A DNA stretch of 64,000 nucleotides from Silybum marianum (lineage: Eukaryota; Streptophyta; Magnoliopsida; Asterales; Asteraceae), in the NCBI GenBank assembly GCA_036898165.1, contig CM072538.1, forward strand, positions 9,913,439-9,977,438, given 5' to 3'. Numbering within the stretch: position 1 is the stretch's first letter; each line of letters begins with the position of its first letter. The notes beneath the pieces are model-generated. The model worked only from the letters and a program-made list of their open reading frames with translations, ran no database searches and was not told the origin of the DNA. Below, one piece after another: positions 1 to 9,631 of this stretch. Both the position numbers and the translations under genes were made by a program.

Positions 1-183
1 AGGGCATGCCTTGAGGAAGGTTGCAGCGTCCTTGAACTGCGGGCGTTCAGAGGGAATGTCCACTAATGCAATGTAATTGCATGGCTTGAAGGTTGATTTT
101 TCCAGCTCGAATTGGCAGTTTGGTGTAGCGACCAACTGGTTTTCAGCAGCAGTAGGTTCAGCGATGTTGGAAGCAGAGGCCAT
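1..183 (-). pseudogene. N-terminus of the Sirevirus-type 3' ORF (copy A)
   Basis: Starting from the ATG at 183, 61 codons are open to the window edge. The predicted N-terminus (MASASNIAEP) and a later segment (CNYIALVDIPSER) line up with the copy B 3' ORF starting at 59446 (MATSRNISQS, SNYVAITDIPTER). Conservation between two copies indicates a real coding region rather than chance. Downstream ORFs at this position in Sireviruses are called env-like, but no envelope function can be read from this fragment. Whether copy A's ORF stays open cannot be seen. Confidence 0.7.
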
Positions 184-1071
184 TTCTGTAGGAAAAATGG
201 CAACACCAAAGAGATAAATCATGGTTTTAATACATGAATGTATAAACCAGAGTTTTGGTATAAAAAGTACCAAATGTTAGATCAAAGAAACAAGTATTTT
301 GATGAACGATATCAAAATGCTTGTTGGTAATAAAAGTAATAAAAAATTTTAGAAAAAAATAAATTAGAAAGAGGATAAAACTTTGAAAAAAAATAATCTA
401 TTCTAAGAACAGGGTTTTGAAAGTATAGAATTTATTTTTCACTCTAAAAGCAAGATTTTATCGATTTTTAAGAATGAAATAGATAAGAAAGGTGAAACAA
501 GTTGTTTCCAGTTCTTAAGTTTAGTTTTACATCAAACCTTAGTCGAGTGAAGGAGAAAAACGCACAAGTGCGTGTTCTTGGTGTTCTTGGAGAAAAGTTG
601 AAGATTCGAAAGTTTCTTTTGCCTTTAGGAATGTTATGAAAGCGGAAGGAAGCAAGTAAGGAAAAAGAAGTGCTTAAATAGCAAGAGGAGAGAGAAAGGA
701 GGCTAAACGAAGGTTTTAGCTTTTTGAAAAAGAAATGATAACCTGGCGCACGTTCCAAGAAAGGAGTTGGAATGGAAATGTCGTGGTCCGTCGTGTGTCA
801 GAAAAAGGTCTGACGTGTCCTTTTCTTAAATTTAAAAGATTTTAATGATAGTTATCCACAAGGAATGAATATCATTAATATTTTTAAAACACTTCATCAA
901 AAATAATAAAGGATTATCAGTGATGGGTTTTCTTTAAGGGAGAGAGAGAGAGAGAAATAATATAATACCTGAGTGAGAGTACACAGATATCACTGAATCA
1001 GAGTTCAGCGAATGGAGAGATTGAAGGCTTTTCTTTGTATCACTAAATTTGTTGTTCACTGAATAAATACT
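184..1071 (-). other. Spacer between RNase H and 3' ORF in copy A
   Basis: About 0.9 kb with no credible gene. It aligns piecewise with the copy B spacer (58463-59445): both contain the segment around the TCAGA/TCTGAC dyad at about 800-820, a lysine-rich-looking A/T run, and a TATA-like site followed by a pyrimidine-rich stretch. The 96-codon ORF at 468-758 on the minus strand is low-complexity and not conserved in frame with copy B, so it is not called as a gene. A short GA repeat lies at about 940-956. Confidence 0.6.
671..682 (-). promoter_or_regulatory. TATA-like site upstream of the copy A 3' ORF
   Basis: On the minus strand this reads GCTATTTAAGCA, preceded and followed by pyrimidine-rich DNA. 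It is at the same relative place as TATATAAA at 58863-58870 in copy B. An internal promoter for the 3' ORF is inference from position and conservation only. Confidence 0.35.
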
Positions 1072-2469
1072 TTATTCAGCGTTCAACATACCAAGTTCAC
1101 TGATAAGTAGAATGAATCTAGTCTCATCAAGAGGCTTGGTGAAAAGATCAGCGAGCTGATATTTAGTAGGAACAAAATGAAGTTCAACTTCACCATTCAT
1201 CACATTATCTCTAATAAAATGATATCGGATCTCAATGTGCTTGGTTTTTGAATGAAGTACAGGGTTGTTAGCGATTGCAATAGCACTAGTGCTATCACAA
1301 TATATAGGAATCTTAGAGAGCTTTAGATCGTAGTCTCTAAGTTGGTTTCTCATCAAAACGATTTGAGCACAACAACTACCAGCGGCTACGTATTCAGCTT
1401 CAGCGATGGAAGTGGACACTGAGTTTTGCTTTTTTACTTGTCCAACTTATTAACTTACCACCTAGTAGCTGACACCCACCAGTAGTGCTTTTCCTATCAA
1501 TTTTACAACCTGCAAAATCACTATCAGAGTAACCAATGAGATCAAATCCTGAACCTTTGGGATACCAAAGGCCTAGATTTGGAGTTCCTTTCAGGTATCT
1601 GAAGATTCGCTTTACAGCGATAAGATGGTATTCCTTCTGTTCAGCTTGATACCGAGCGCAGAGACATGTAGAGTACATGATGTCGACTCTACTTGCTGTA
1701 AGATACAGCTGAGATCCAATCATCCCTCGATAGGCAGTGGCATTGACTGGTTTCCCATTAGGGTCCTTGTTCAGAGTCAGAGGAGGTGCCATGGGGGTCT
1801 TCATTGCTGAGCATTGATTCATGTCAAACTTGTTCAGCATGTCTTTAACATATTTGCTTTGACTAATAAAGGTACCTTTATCAGATTGCTTTATCTGCAA
1901 ACCTAGAAAATATGTTAGTTCACCCATCATACCCATTTTATATTGTTTCTTCATTATTTCAGCGAAACGAGTGCAAATTTTGGGTCTTGTGGAACCAAAG
2001 ATAATGTCATCAACATATATCTGAGGAAGAATGGTGTGACCTTTATACTTTCTTAAAAAGAGAGTTTGATCAATTTTTCCACGAACAAATTTTTCTTTTA
2101 GAAGGAATTTAGAGAGGGTATCATACCAAGCTCTAGGAACTTGGTTTAACCCGTAAAGAGCTTTTTCGAGTTTAAAAACATAACCAGGGTGGTTAGGGTC
2201 TGAAAAACCAGGGGGTTGTTCTACATAAACTTCCTCGCTGAGTTTCCCATTTAGAAAAGCACTTTTAACATCCATTTGAAAAACTTTGAAGTCCTTATGG
2301 GCAGCATAAGCTAAGAAGAGTCTTATGGCTTCTAAACGAGCTACAGGGGCAAAGGTTTCATCATAGTCGACTCCTTCTTCCTGTCTATAACCTTGAGCAA
2401 CAAGTCTAGCCTTATTGCGAATTATAGTCCCGTTTTCATCTAGCTTATTTCTGAAAACCCATTTGGTTC
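1072..2469 (-). pseudogene. Copia reverse transcriptase and RNase H (copy A)
   Basis: RT reads from about 2469 down to 1400 with QMDVKSAFLNG, EKALYGLNQVPRAWY, the catalytic box YVDDIIFGST and MKTPMAPPLTLNKDP. RNase H follows with GYSDSDFAGCKIDRKSTTGG, STSIAEAEYVAAGSC and TKHIEIRYHFIRD, ending ELGMLNAE before the stop at 1072. A frameshift near 1420 separates the two open segments, and another near 2490 separates RT from integrase. The catalytic DD is intact, so inactivation comes from frame breaks rather than from the active site. Confidence 0.9.
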
Positions 2470-3942
2470 CTATGATAGTTTTGTCAGAGGGTCTTGGAAC
2501 AAGATTCCAAAATTATTTCTACGAAATTCAGTTAGTTCTTCTTGCATAGTTGAAACCCAGCTAGGATCAGAGATAGCTTCATTTATCTTCTTAGGTTCAG
2601 AGAGAGAGATGAAATTAACATAAAGACAGATATTACCTGTGCCTCTACGTGTTTTGATACCTGCAGTGGGATCACCAATAATTTGATTTATTGGATGATT
2701 TGCAGTCCATCGCTGAGCTGGTGGTTGAGGAGAGAGATCAACGGCAGATTCAGCGACTTGTTCTTTAGTTTCTGGATTAGGACCTGTTTCAGCGACCGGT
2801 TCTTCATTCAAAATCAAATTAGGAGATTGATTTTCAGAGATAGTTTGGTTGTTCACAGAGGAATATCCAAGAGAGATATCAGCAGCAGGAATCTGATTGA
2901 GAGGAGAAATATTCATCCCTGAAGATGGTTGATCATTACTTGCTGGGTTTACAGGGATCTCATCATCACAAGCTTCAGCGGGAGGTTGATTGTTGAAATA
3001 CGTTTCAGGTTCCCTATAATGAGATTTCATCCAAGCATTCAATTCTTCATCATCATCAAGATTATGAGAAGGATGAATGGGACGAGATTCATCAAAGTTG
3101 ACATGCATAGATTCTTCAACATGTTGTCTTCTTTTGTTGAATACTCTAAAAGACTTAGATACAGAGGAGTATCCAAGAAATATACCATCATCAGCCTTGG
3201 GATCGAATTTACCTAAATGATCTCTGTCATTCAGAATGTAACATATACATCCAAAAATGTGAAGATATTTCAGAGTGGGTCTTCTCCCATGAAATAATTC
3301 ATAGGAAGTCTTATTGAATCGCTTAACAATCAGGGATCGATTCTGAGTAAAGCACGCTGTATTGACAGCTTCAGCCCAGAATTGAGTTGGAAGACGCGAT
3401 TCACTGAGCATTGAGCGAGCTGCTTCGATTATAGTTCGATTTCTTCTTTCAGCAACACCGTTTTGCTGAGGAGTTCTCACTGACGAGAGGTTGTGAGAGA
3501 TGCCGTTTTCTTCAAAGAAATTAACCAAGGTACTGTTTTTGAATTCAGTACCATGATCACTTCTTATGGAGCGAACAAGTAAGTTGTTCAGAACTTCCAT
3601 CCTTTTGATAAAAGAGATTATCATTTCAGGGGTATCACTTTTGGATCGTAAGAAAAATACCCAGGTATATCTGGAGTATTCATCAACAATAACTAAAGTG
3701 TATTTCTTTCCGGATATAGATTGGACATTTACAGGTCCAAAGAGATCCATGTGGAGTAGCTGAAGAGGAGCGGTCACTGAAGAAATTTGCTTTGACCTGA
3801 AGGAGGCCTTAGTCAGCTTTTTCTTTTCACACGCTGAACAAAGAGATTCCTTTGTAAAGGTATGATTTGGGAGGTCTCTGACTAGATCTTTTTGAGACAA
3901 TTCATTTATTGTCTTAAAGTTGAGATGAGAGAGTCTTTTATG
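2470..3942 (-). pseudogene. Copia integrase (copy A)
   Basis: The open frame 3900-2470 carries the integrase core: D in LLHMDLFGPV, D in IRSDHGTEF and E in PQQNGVAERRN, so the DDE triad is complete. C-terminal copia signatures FWAEAVNTACF, KTSYELFHGRRP and GIFLGYSS follow. The zinc-binding region continues upstream (CSACEKKKLTKASF) and is separated from the protease segment by a TGG-to-stop change at about 3943. The tail after GIFLGYSS is the usual variable linker toward RT. Confidence 0.88.
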
Positions 3943-4356
3943 TCATAACCAGTTTACATCTGAGGATGCTCGAGAGATAAAGCACGTGTTCTCAGAGTGA
4001 GAGTTATTCATATTAATAACATAAATGTTTTCAACTCTTTTGCCAGAGAGGGCAAGCTTATCATTGAAGTCAGTGACAGCACATCTATTCTTTAGAAATA
4101 GAACTTTGAAGTCTTTGTCACATAACTGACTAACACTTAAGAGATTGTGTTTCAGTCCTTCAACGTAGGCAACACGATTAAACGAGGTAGCTCCGTTGGA
4201 CAGAATTCCATAACCTTTAGTGTATCCTTTGCCATTTCCACCAAAGGTCACTAATGGAAAAACTTCTTCCTTGTAGTCAGAGAGTAGAGATTTTCTGCCT
4301 GTCATATGCCTTGAGCATCCCCTATCGAGATACCAGATACCTTTGGCACTCTGCAT
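3943..4356 (-). pseudogene. Copia aspartic protease and GAG pre-integrase region (copy A)
   Basis: This frame starts in AKGIWYLDRGCSRHMTG. The family motif is WYLDSGCSRHMTG, with D and G forming the aspartic protease catalytic loop; here the S is R (DRG), so the catalytic triplet is damaged. HNLLSVSQLCD and VYVINMNN-like pre-integrase signatures follow. Copy B keeps DSG at the same place (about 55208-55216). The segment joins the integrase in the same frame through one stop codon. Confidence 0.85.
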
Positions 4357-4379
4357 ACAACAAAAGGATTAATTGTTTA

Positions 4380-6721
4380 AAGGTACCCATATTACTATGG
4401 GTCCTGCTTTGTTAGTGGAAGGAGTGGCGGATGAGCTATTAGCTGAAGAACTCTTTTCAGTGGATATCTTCACCTTTGGTTTTGCAACCTTGGTGGATTT
4501 CACTCTTGCTGATTTATTAGCTTGAGCTACTTTCTTTCCACGAGCTAGTTTATCGGCTCTAGTAGCATTAGGACACTTACTTGCAATGTGGGTTGTTTCA
4601 CCACAGTGAAAGCACTTCCCATATATTTATAAGGTTTAGAATTCAGAGAGGAAAGAGAAGAGACAGGAACTTTTTCTGGGATAGGACCAAGAATTCCTTT
4701 TTCCATAGTCCTTGGAGGTATTACTACCTTTTCAGGGGTAGGAGTGAGATCAATCTTAATTTTGGGAGTTGGTCTCTGAGAGAAGTCGGAGACCTTCTTC
4801 CTATATTTAGAATTGCTCTCTGAGACTTTCTTGCTCTTATTCTTAGCGATCTTATTCTTAGGAACTTGGTCAAGAAACTTGTTCTCGATCACTTTCTTAG
4901 AATTAGACAAAGGAACCTTCTCTTTTAAAATAGAGGAAGAAGTTGAAGAAGAAGGATCAGGGATCAAAGAGACAAACATTGCAAATTTGAGCATGGATCG
5001 GTCACTCCCTGATTCCTCTTTTTCAGTGTTAAAGCCTAACCCACTTCTTGTTTTCATAGGGATTTGGGCATTGATGATCTTATTGACTTTTTCAGAAGCC
5101 TTATACCATCCTTCGATGGTTGCCTTTTCATATATAAGATCAGCAATGGCCTTTTCCCTATCAGCAATAGCTTGCTGCTTGTCGATGCTAATAGTTTGGT
5201 TTGCAAAGACTTGGTCTTTCAGGGATTCTTCAATCTTAGAAAGTTCTTTGATTTTAAGATGACAATTTTTTAATTGTTCAGATAAATCAGTATTTATTTT
5301 TTCAGCTTTAATCTTTCCATTTAAAGCATTGTAGAAGTCAACAGTCATAGCATCAAGGGCTGACAAGTTATCACTTTCAGAGATAAAAGTAGTAGAGGGG
5401 ATGAATACCTGAGTGGAAGGAGACTCAGAGGAAGAAGTGTTAGTAGCTTCTTCGGCGTCCTCAATTCTTGCCATTAGACATAGGAAGGCAAGATCTTCTT
5501 GATCAGACCCAGACTCTTCAGAGGTCTTAGCCTAATCGTCTTCAGCATCCCAGTCTACTTCTTCAGCGATTAGACCTTTGCCTTTATGCTGGTTCTTCTT
5601 CAGATCTTGGTATTTGTTTTTGAGTTTCAAATACTTCTCCTTTTTATCAGAGGTCTAGGAGGTGGTAGGTGCAACAACTTTCTTTGATCGACATTCGCTG
5701 GCGAAGTGACCCTTTCGCTGACAGTTAAAGCAAATAGCTGAAGCTTTCTCAGCTAGAGCAGTTTTGGGCTTTTCAGAGTCAGAAAGAGTGGAGAGTTTTC
5801 GAAAGTTATTTTTTCTAGCAAATCTTCTAAAGTTGTTGGTTAGAAGAGCCAGAGAGTTATCAAACTCAGAGATGTCAGCATCAGTGAGTGTGTCTTCTGA
5901 ATCAGTTTGAGTTAATTCAGTTATGGAGGTGATAGAAGAAGAAGGAAAGTGTTTAGGAGTATTTGCCTCTGAAGTCACAAGTGCCAAAGAAGTACTTTTG
6001 GCACCTTTGAGTTCATTAATAAGGTTCTTCCTTAAAAGTTGGGATTGTTCCTCATTTAAGAGCATCCCATATAGTGCGCTTAAGGATAAAGTTTCAAGAT
6101 TCTTTGACAGTTTTAAACATGTAGTATACACTGCCCATTGATCGGGTAATGCCTCCATGAATTTTGTCAGAATTTCAGCGCTTGAATACACTATGTTGAC
6201 TGTTACAAGATCAATCAACAAACAGTTGAAACGCTGGTGAATTTGAGAGAGAGATTCACCTTTGTGATGCATAAAACTCTCATATTGTCTTACGAGGTTT
6301 ATACATCTCGTTACTTGAACCTCAGAGGTTCCTTCATATTAGATACATAGGGTATTCGACATAGCTTTCGAAGTTCTCATTTTCATTACTGAATGATATA
6401 CTTCATCAGGCAAAGACATTACTATTATAGATCGTGCTTTCGCATCAATAGCAACTTCTTTCTTGTCTTCCTCAGTCCATCGATCTGGAGTTTTTACAAT
6501 ACTCCTTTCAGCGCGGCTGGGGTAGTAGTAGTGGCAGGAACACTTGCTACTATGGTTGCAGGAATGAAAGGTTCGTTTTCTATAGAGTATGGGATCTTAG
6601 GATCAGATCCCTCTAGAAAAAGTGACATTCTTTCTTTCCATAATGGGAAATTATCATGGCTGAACCTTGGAGGTTTAGCTAAAGATCCGTTATCGTTGTA
6701 GTTCGTATTAGGGTTTGTCAT
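4380..6721 (-). pseudogene. Sirevirus-type gag with two zinc knuckles (copy A)
   Basis: Gag starts at the ATG at 6721 (MTNPNTNYNDNGSLAKPPRF). After a frameshift near 6400 it continues through 6272-5655, which contains a first zinc knuckle CFNCQRKGHFASEC (CX2CX4HX4C). Two in-frame stops separate this from 5474-4545, a charged, serine-rich linker with predicted helical stretches. The second knuckle, CFHCGETTHIASKC, lies at about 4567-4608 but in the -1 frame relative to the preceding ORF. The gag ends with a GPIVIWVP motif near 4400, just before protease. Two knuckles and a long linker fit Sireviruses. Confidence 0.85.
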
Positions 6722-6772
6722 TTTAAAATATGATATTAAGAAAAATATTTTAAAGAGAAAGATAACAACACT

Positions 6773-6784
6773 GCTCTGATACCA
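6773..6784 (-). other. Primer binding site, initiator-Met tRNA (copy A)
   Basis: On the minus strand it reads TGGTATCAGAGC, the standard copia PBS complementary to the 3' end of initiator methionine tRNA, two bases after the LTR end. It fixes the element's orientation and LTR boundary. Confidence 0.95.
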
Positions 6785-6786
6785 CT

Positions 6787-7651
6787 TGTTGGTCCCAATA
6801 AGGGTCTACAAGAGTTAAATATTAAGTAAACAGTTTGTAGAGGGGGGGGGGGGTTGAATACAAACACACAGATTTTGGTTTTTAAATGAGTTTATAGATA
6901 ATAAACAAATTTACAGTTACAAGCGGAATTAGAACAAGTTTAAAACCTACTCTAATTGTAACTTAAGAAACACACAGTTTGATGCACAAGAGGAAGGAAG
7001 AGAGAATACAGAAGGTATAGGCTAGAAAGAAGCATGCATTAAGATGAAGAAGATATCTCCATCTTATTTATACCCATTTGCATTTGATGCAAGACAAAAG
7101 GTATATGCCACGTGTCAAGCTTAGATAGGAAGCTTGTCCTTGCTAATAAAACCGCCTTGCTTTTGGCCGAATATGAACAGTACCGTATCAGATATGATGG
7201 GGACATAAGAGACCAGTCGTACGTCCTTTTCTGACATGGTTTTAGGTTTGAGTTTTGTGCATCGAGGATAAGATCAATCTTTAGTCTTGCAGAGGAAGCT
7301 TCATTTGATCGCTGACACTGAAATTTCAAGGATGAACTTCAGTGTTGTTGAGGCTTCACAAGACTTCACACTTTGAGTAGATAATCGCTGCTATCGCTGA
7401 ACCGCTTCAGGTCACTTAGCTGATTATCTCTTTCTTCAGCTTTGGTCTTCGACTTTCGCTGAATGGTCTTTTGGTGTGATAGCTGATCTGTAGGTGTTCA
7501 GAGATAAGCTTGTTGTTCCTTGATCTTCAGCGATCGCTGATGGCAATCAGCGTATGCTATCGCTGAATTTGAACAGAAGCCTAACTAAGGAATTTCAGTA
7601 AGTATATTAAAGGAATCATATTCAAATCATTGAGAGGAGTTATGATCAACA
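6787..7651 (-). repeat. 5' LTR of Sirevirus-like copy A
   Basis: It is 865 bp, beginning TGTTGATCATAACTCC at 7651 and ending GGGACCAACA at 6787, with TGTTG...CAACA short inverted ends. It aligns throughout with the copy B LTR (862 bp, 52968-53829), including repeated TCAGCGAT-type motifs and a C/G homopolymer run near the 3' end (6841-6852). The matching 3' LTR lies left of the window, so age from LTR divergence cannot be judged. Confidence 0.92.
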
Positions 7652-7763
7652 GACTGTCAATTCAGAGCAGTTACCAAACAACCATTTTTCATTCTGCACT
7701 ATATCATACAGAGCCTCTTAAGCATTCTGACTCCTGACTATCCAGCAACTACCAAACAGCCCC
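7652..7763. repeat. Tourist-like (PIF/Harbinger) MITE remnant hosting copy A
   Basis: The right-hand end reads CCAAACAGCCCC followed by TTA, matching the terminus CAAACAACCCC of the complete MITE at 47037-47329 and the related copy at about 41593-41864. The left half is absent because copy A begins at 7651; it should lie beyond the left edge. So copy A inserted into a pre-existing MITE. Confidence 0.65.
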
Positions 7764-8525
7764 TTAGTGTTTTGAATAATACTAGTGTAGAACATATTTA
7801 ATTCATACAGAGTAAAAAAAATAAAGAAGAATCATTGATATCAATTATATATAGCCTATAAAAAATGATATCAATAGTACAAAATAGGGCTTGGATCTCT
7901 TGAATCTCTACTCGCTACTTTCTTCCAATTTCAACGAATTTGTGTTCGACTTTTCATGTACGGGAATTTGAGTAAGTATTTACCTATTTAAGTTTTTAGT
8001 TTTTAGGTCTCTTTTGTTTATTTAAGTTCTAGTTCTCTACATGATTGTCATTTATTTCTGAAGTTATATATTATTGTCATGATTCTCTATATGTTGTAAT
8101 GTGCCATAACGTGTCGTAACACGCCATAACGTGTTATCATGCAAGTCAAGTCTTAAAGTTGAGCCATAGGGGTTAACTTGGCTTCAAAACCAAACCTTTA
8201 TGCCATAATGCGCTATAACGAGAATATAACAAGTTATTTAGAACCATGCTTAAAACCTTGAGACATGTACCTTTAGTATAATTTCTCTACAAGAATCCAT
8301 TTAAACTCACCATTTTCAGTTCTATATTCTTTTACCAAAACTAGTGTGTGGCACCGTGATTCCCTATGACGTTTGTTTGTTAGGAAATACATAACTACGT
8401 TACGAAAAGATATTGACAACTAATGCTATGCAATGCAATACAATGCATACCGTAAAGGTGTTTTAGGGGTTGGTTGTTTGATTTTCCATTAAGTCGTGTA
8501 TGGATAAAGCCATACATATGTATTA
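7764..8525. other. Intergenic DNA, no gene seen
   Basis: AT-rich DNA without a credible ORF. A cluster of related GCCATAACG-type words (8100-8140 and about 8200-8220) is the only internal structure seen. A 61-codon ORF at 8395-8580 has no recognisable motif and overlaps a MITE. Confidence 0.5.
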
Positions 8526-8848
8526 CACTACTAAACGAAGAATTTTGCTTACGAACCTTTCCCTGTGAAATTTGTAGCAAAAGGGTGATTTCTCACAAAA
8601 CCGTCACAAAAGTTGGTGGGTAAATTGCTGGTGGGTAATTCAAATTAGTGATAGATTACCCGGGATTCTCTGAGTGATCCGTTGGTATTTTCTCTAAAAA
8701 CATGGGATTTTACGGAACCATTGGTATTTTCTCAAAAAAACATGGGATTTTACGGAACCATTGGTATTCTCTGGGTGATCGGTACGTAATTACCAGCGAA
8801 AATTTCCCTAGGTAATTTTTGTGGGTGAAAGTCATTTGCTTTGTAGTG
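8526..8848. repeat. Non-autonomous CACTA MITE with TTA target duplication
   Basis: It begins CACTACTAAACG and ends GCTTTGTAGTG, flanked on both sides by TTA (8523-8525 and 8849-8851), the 3-bp target duplication expected of CACTA elements. Inside, a roughly 43-bp unit containing CATGGGATTTTACGGAACCA is tandemly duplicated (about 8683-8770). At 323 bp it has no coding capacity. Confidence 0.8.
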
Positions 8849-9425
8849 TTAATCTTTTTGTATAGATTGAAAATGCTTTTGTTTGAAAGGGTTTTTTTTT
8901 ATTGATGGATCGAAGGAGAGTGTTTTTTAATTGGTAGGAACACGTTTGAAAAAAATAGGTTTTTTCATAGATCGAAGAAGCATACTAAATAAGCCACCTT
9001 TTATATCATTAAGCCACTACTAAATAGTCATGTATAATTAACCGAATAAGTTGTGAGTCCCATTAAGATATTAAGCTTCTAACTAACAGACCCTTAGTGT
9101 TTTGGATGAAAATTATTTTGGTACACACTCAGGCTAAAAGAAATAATTTTTCAATGTGAAAGTTAATTAAACTTGTATAGAAATGGTTATGCATTATTAT
9201 AGATGCACACAAAATTAGTCTTCTCAATTTAGTTCATAAGAGCATCTCCAACAACATCTCTAATTTTTTTCCAAAATAGAGACATTAAAGTCAAAATCTC
9301 TAAAAAGAGTTGCATTCATTTCCAACAGCATCTCCATTTTGAAGAGTCCAGCATTAATTATATTATTAAAATATTCAATATATTTAAAAACTTTTAAACT
9401 AACTTTTATATTATTGGTGGAAAAA
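8849..9425. other. Intergenic DNA with possible MITE fragments
   Basis: AT-rich, no gene. A GAGCATCTCCAAC motif at about 9240 resembles a common plant MITE terminus, but no inverted partner was found. The sequence CCCTTAGTGTTTTG at about 9089 resembles that flanking the MITE end at 7760, suggesting a shared repeat. Confidence 0.4.
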
Positions 9426-9631
9426 TGAGCGTATTATTGAAGGAAAAACTAAATAAACAACAACAAAATAGGGAGAAGGAATCGTAATTCTCATTAATCA
9501 TAATCCCTTTAAATAGGGATGAGATACAAGTAGATAACTACAAGAGATATCAGTTCTAACCTATCTCTAATATGTTTATCTCCATCTATATCGTCATATC
9601 CATTAGATGATGGCACACTTATCCTACAACA
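9426..9631 (-). repeat. Probable 3' LTR of element H
   Basis: On the minus strand a purine tract GCACAAGGGGGA directly precedes TGTTGTAGGATAAGTG at 9631, which is the expected PPT-LTR junction. An AT-rich TATA-like stretch (CTATTTAAAGG) lies inside. The far end, placed at CA around 9426, is an estimate. Confidence 0.5.

Larger units (their letters stand above)
1..7651 (-). mobile_element. Sirevirus-like Ty1/copia retrotransposon, copy A (3' end outside window)
   Basis: Read on the minus strand the order is LTR (7651-6787), PBS, gag, protease, integrase, RT, RNase H, a spacer of about 0.9 kb, then an extra ORF that leaves the window at base 1. Protease-integrase-RT-RNase H is the copia order. 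A gag with zinc knuckles plus a long ORF after RNase H fits the Sirevirus (SIRE/Maximus) lineage; that lineage name is inference. In-frame stops and several frameshifts make it non-coding-competent, but the integrase DDE residues and the RT YVDD box are preserved. Copy B at 52968-64000 is the same family on the other strand. Confidence 0.9.

Noticed and set aside
468..758. 96-codon minus-strand ORF in the copy A spacer
   Set aside because: Low-complexity, and not maintained as an ORF in the homologous spacer of copy B.
4600..4620. Programmed -1 frameshift site in gag
   Set aside because: No conserved slippery heptamer between copies A and B; an inherited one-base loss explains the data better. 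Kept only as a possibility in the findings.
9240..9330. MITE beginning GAGCATCTCCAAC
   Set aside because: No inverted partner or target duplication could be found.
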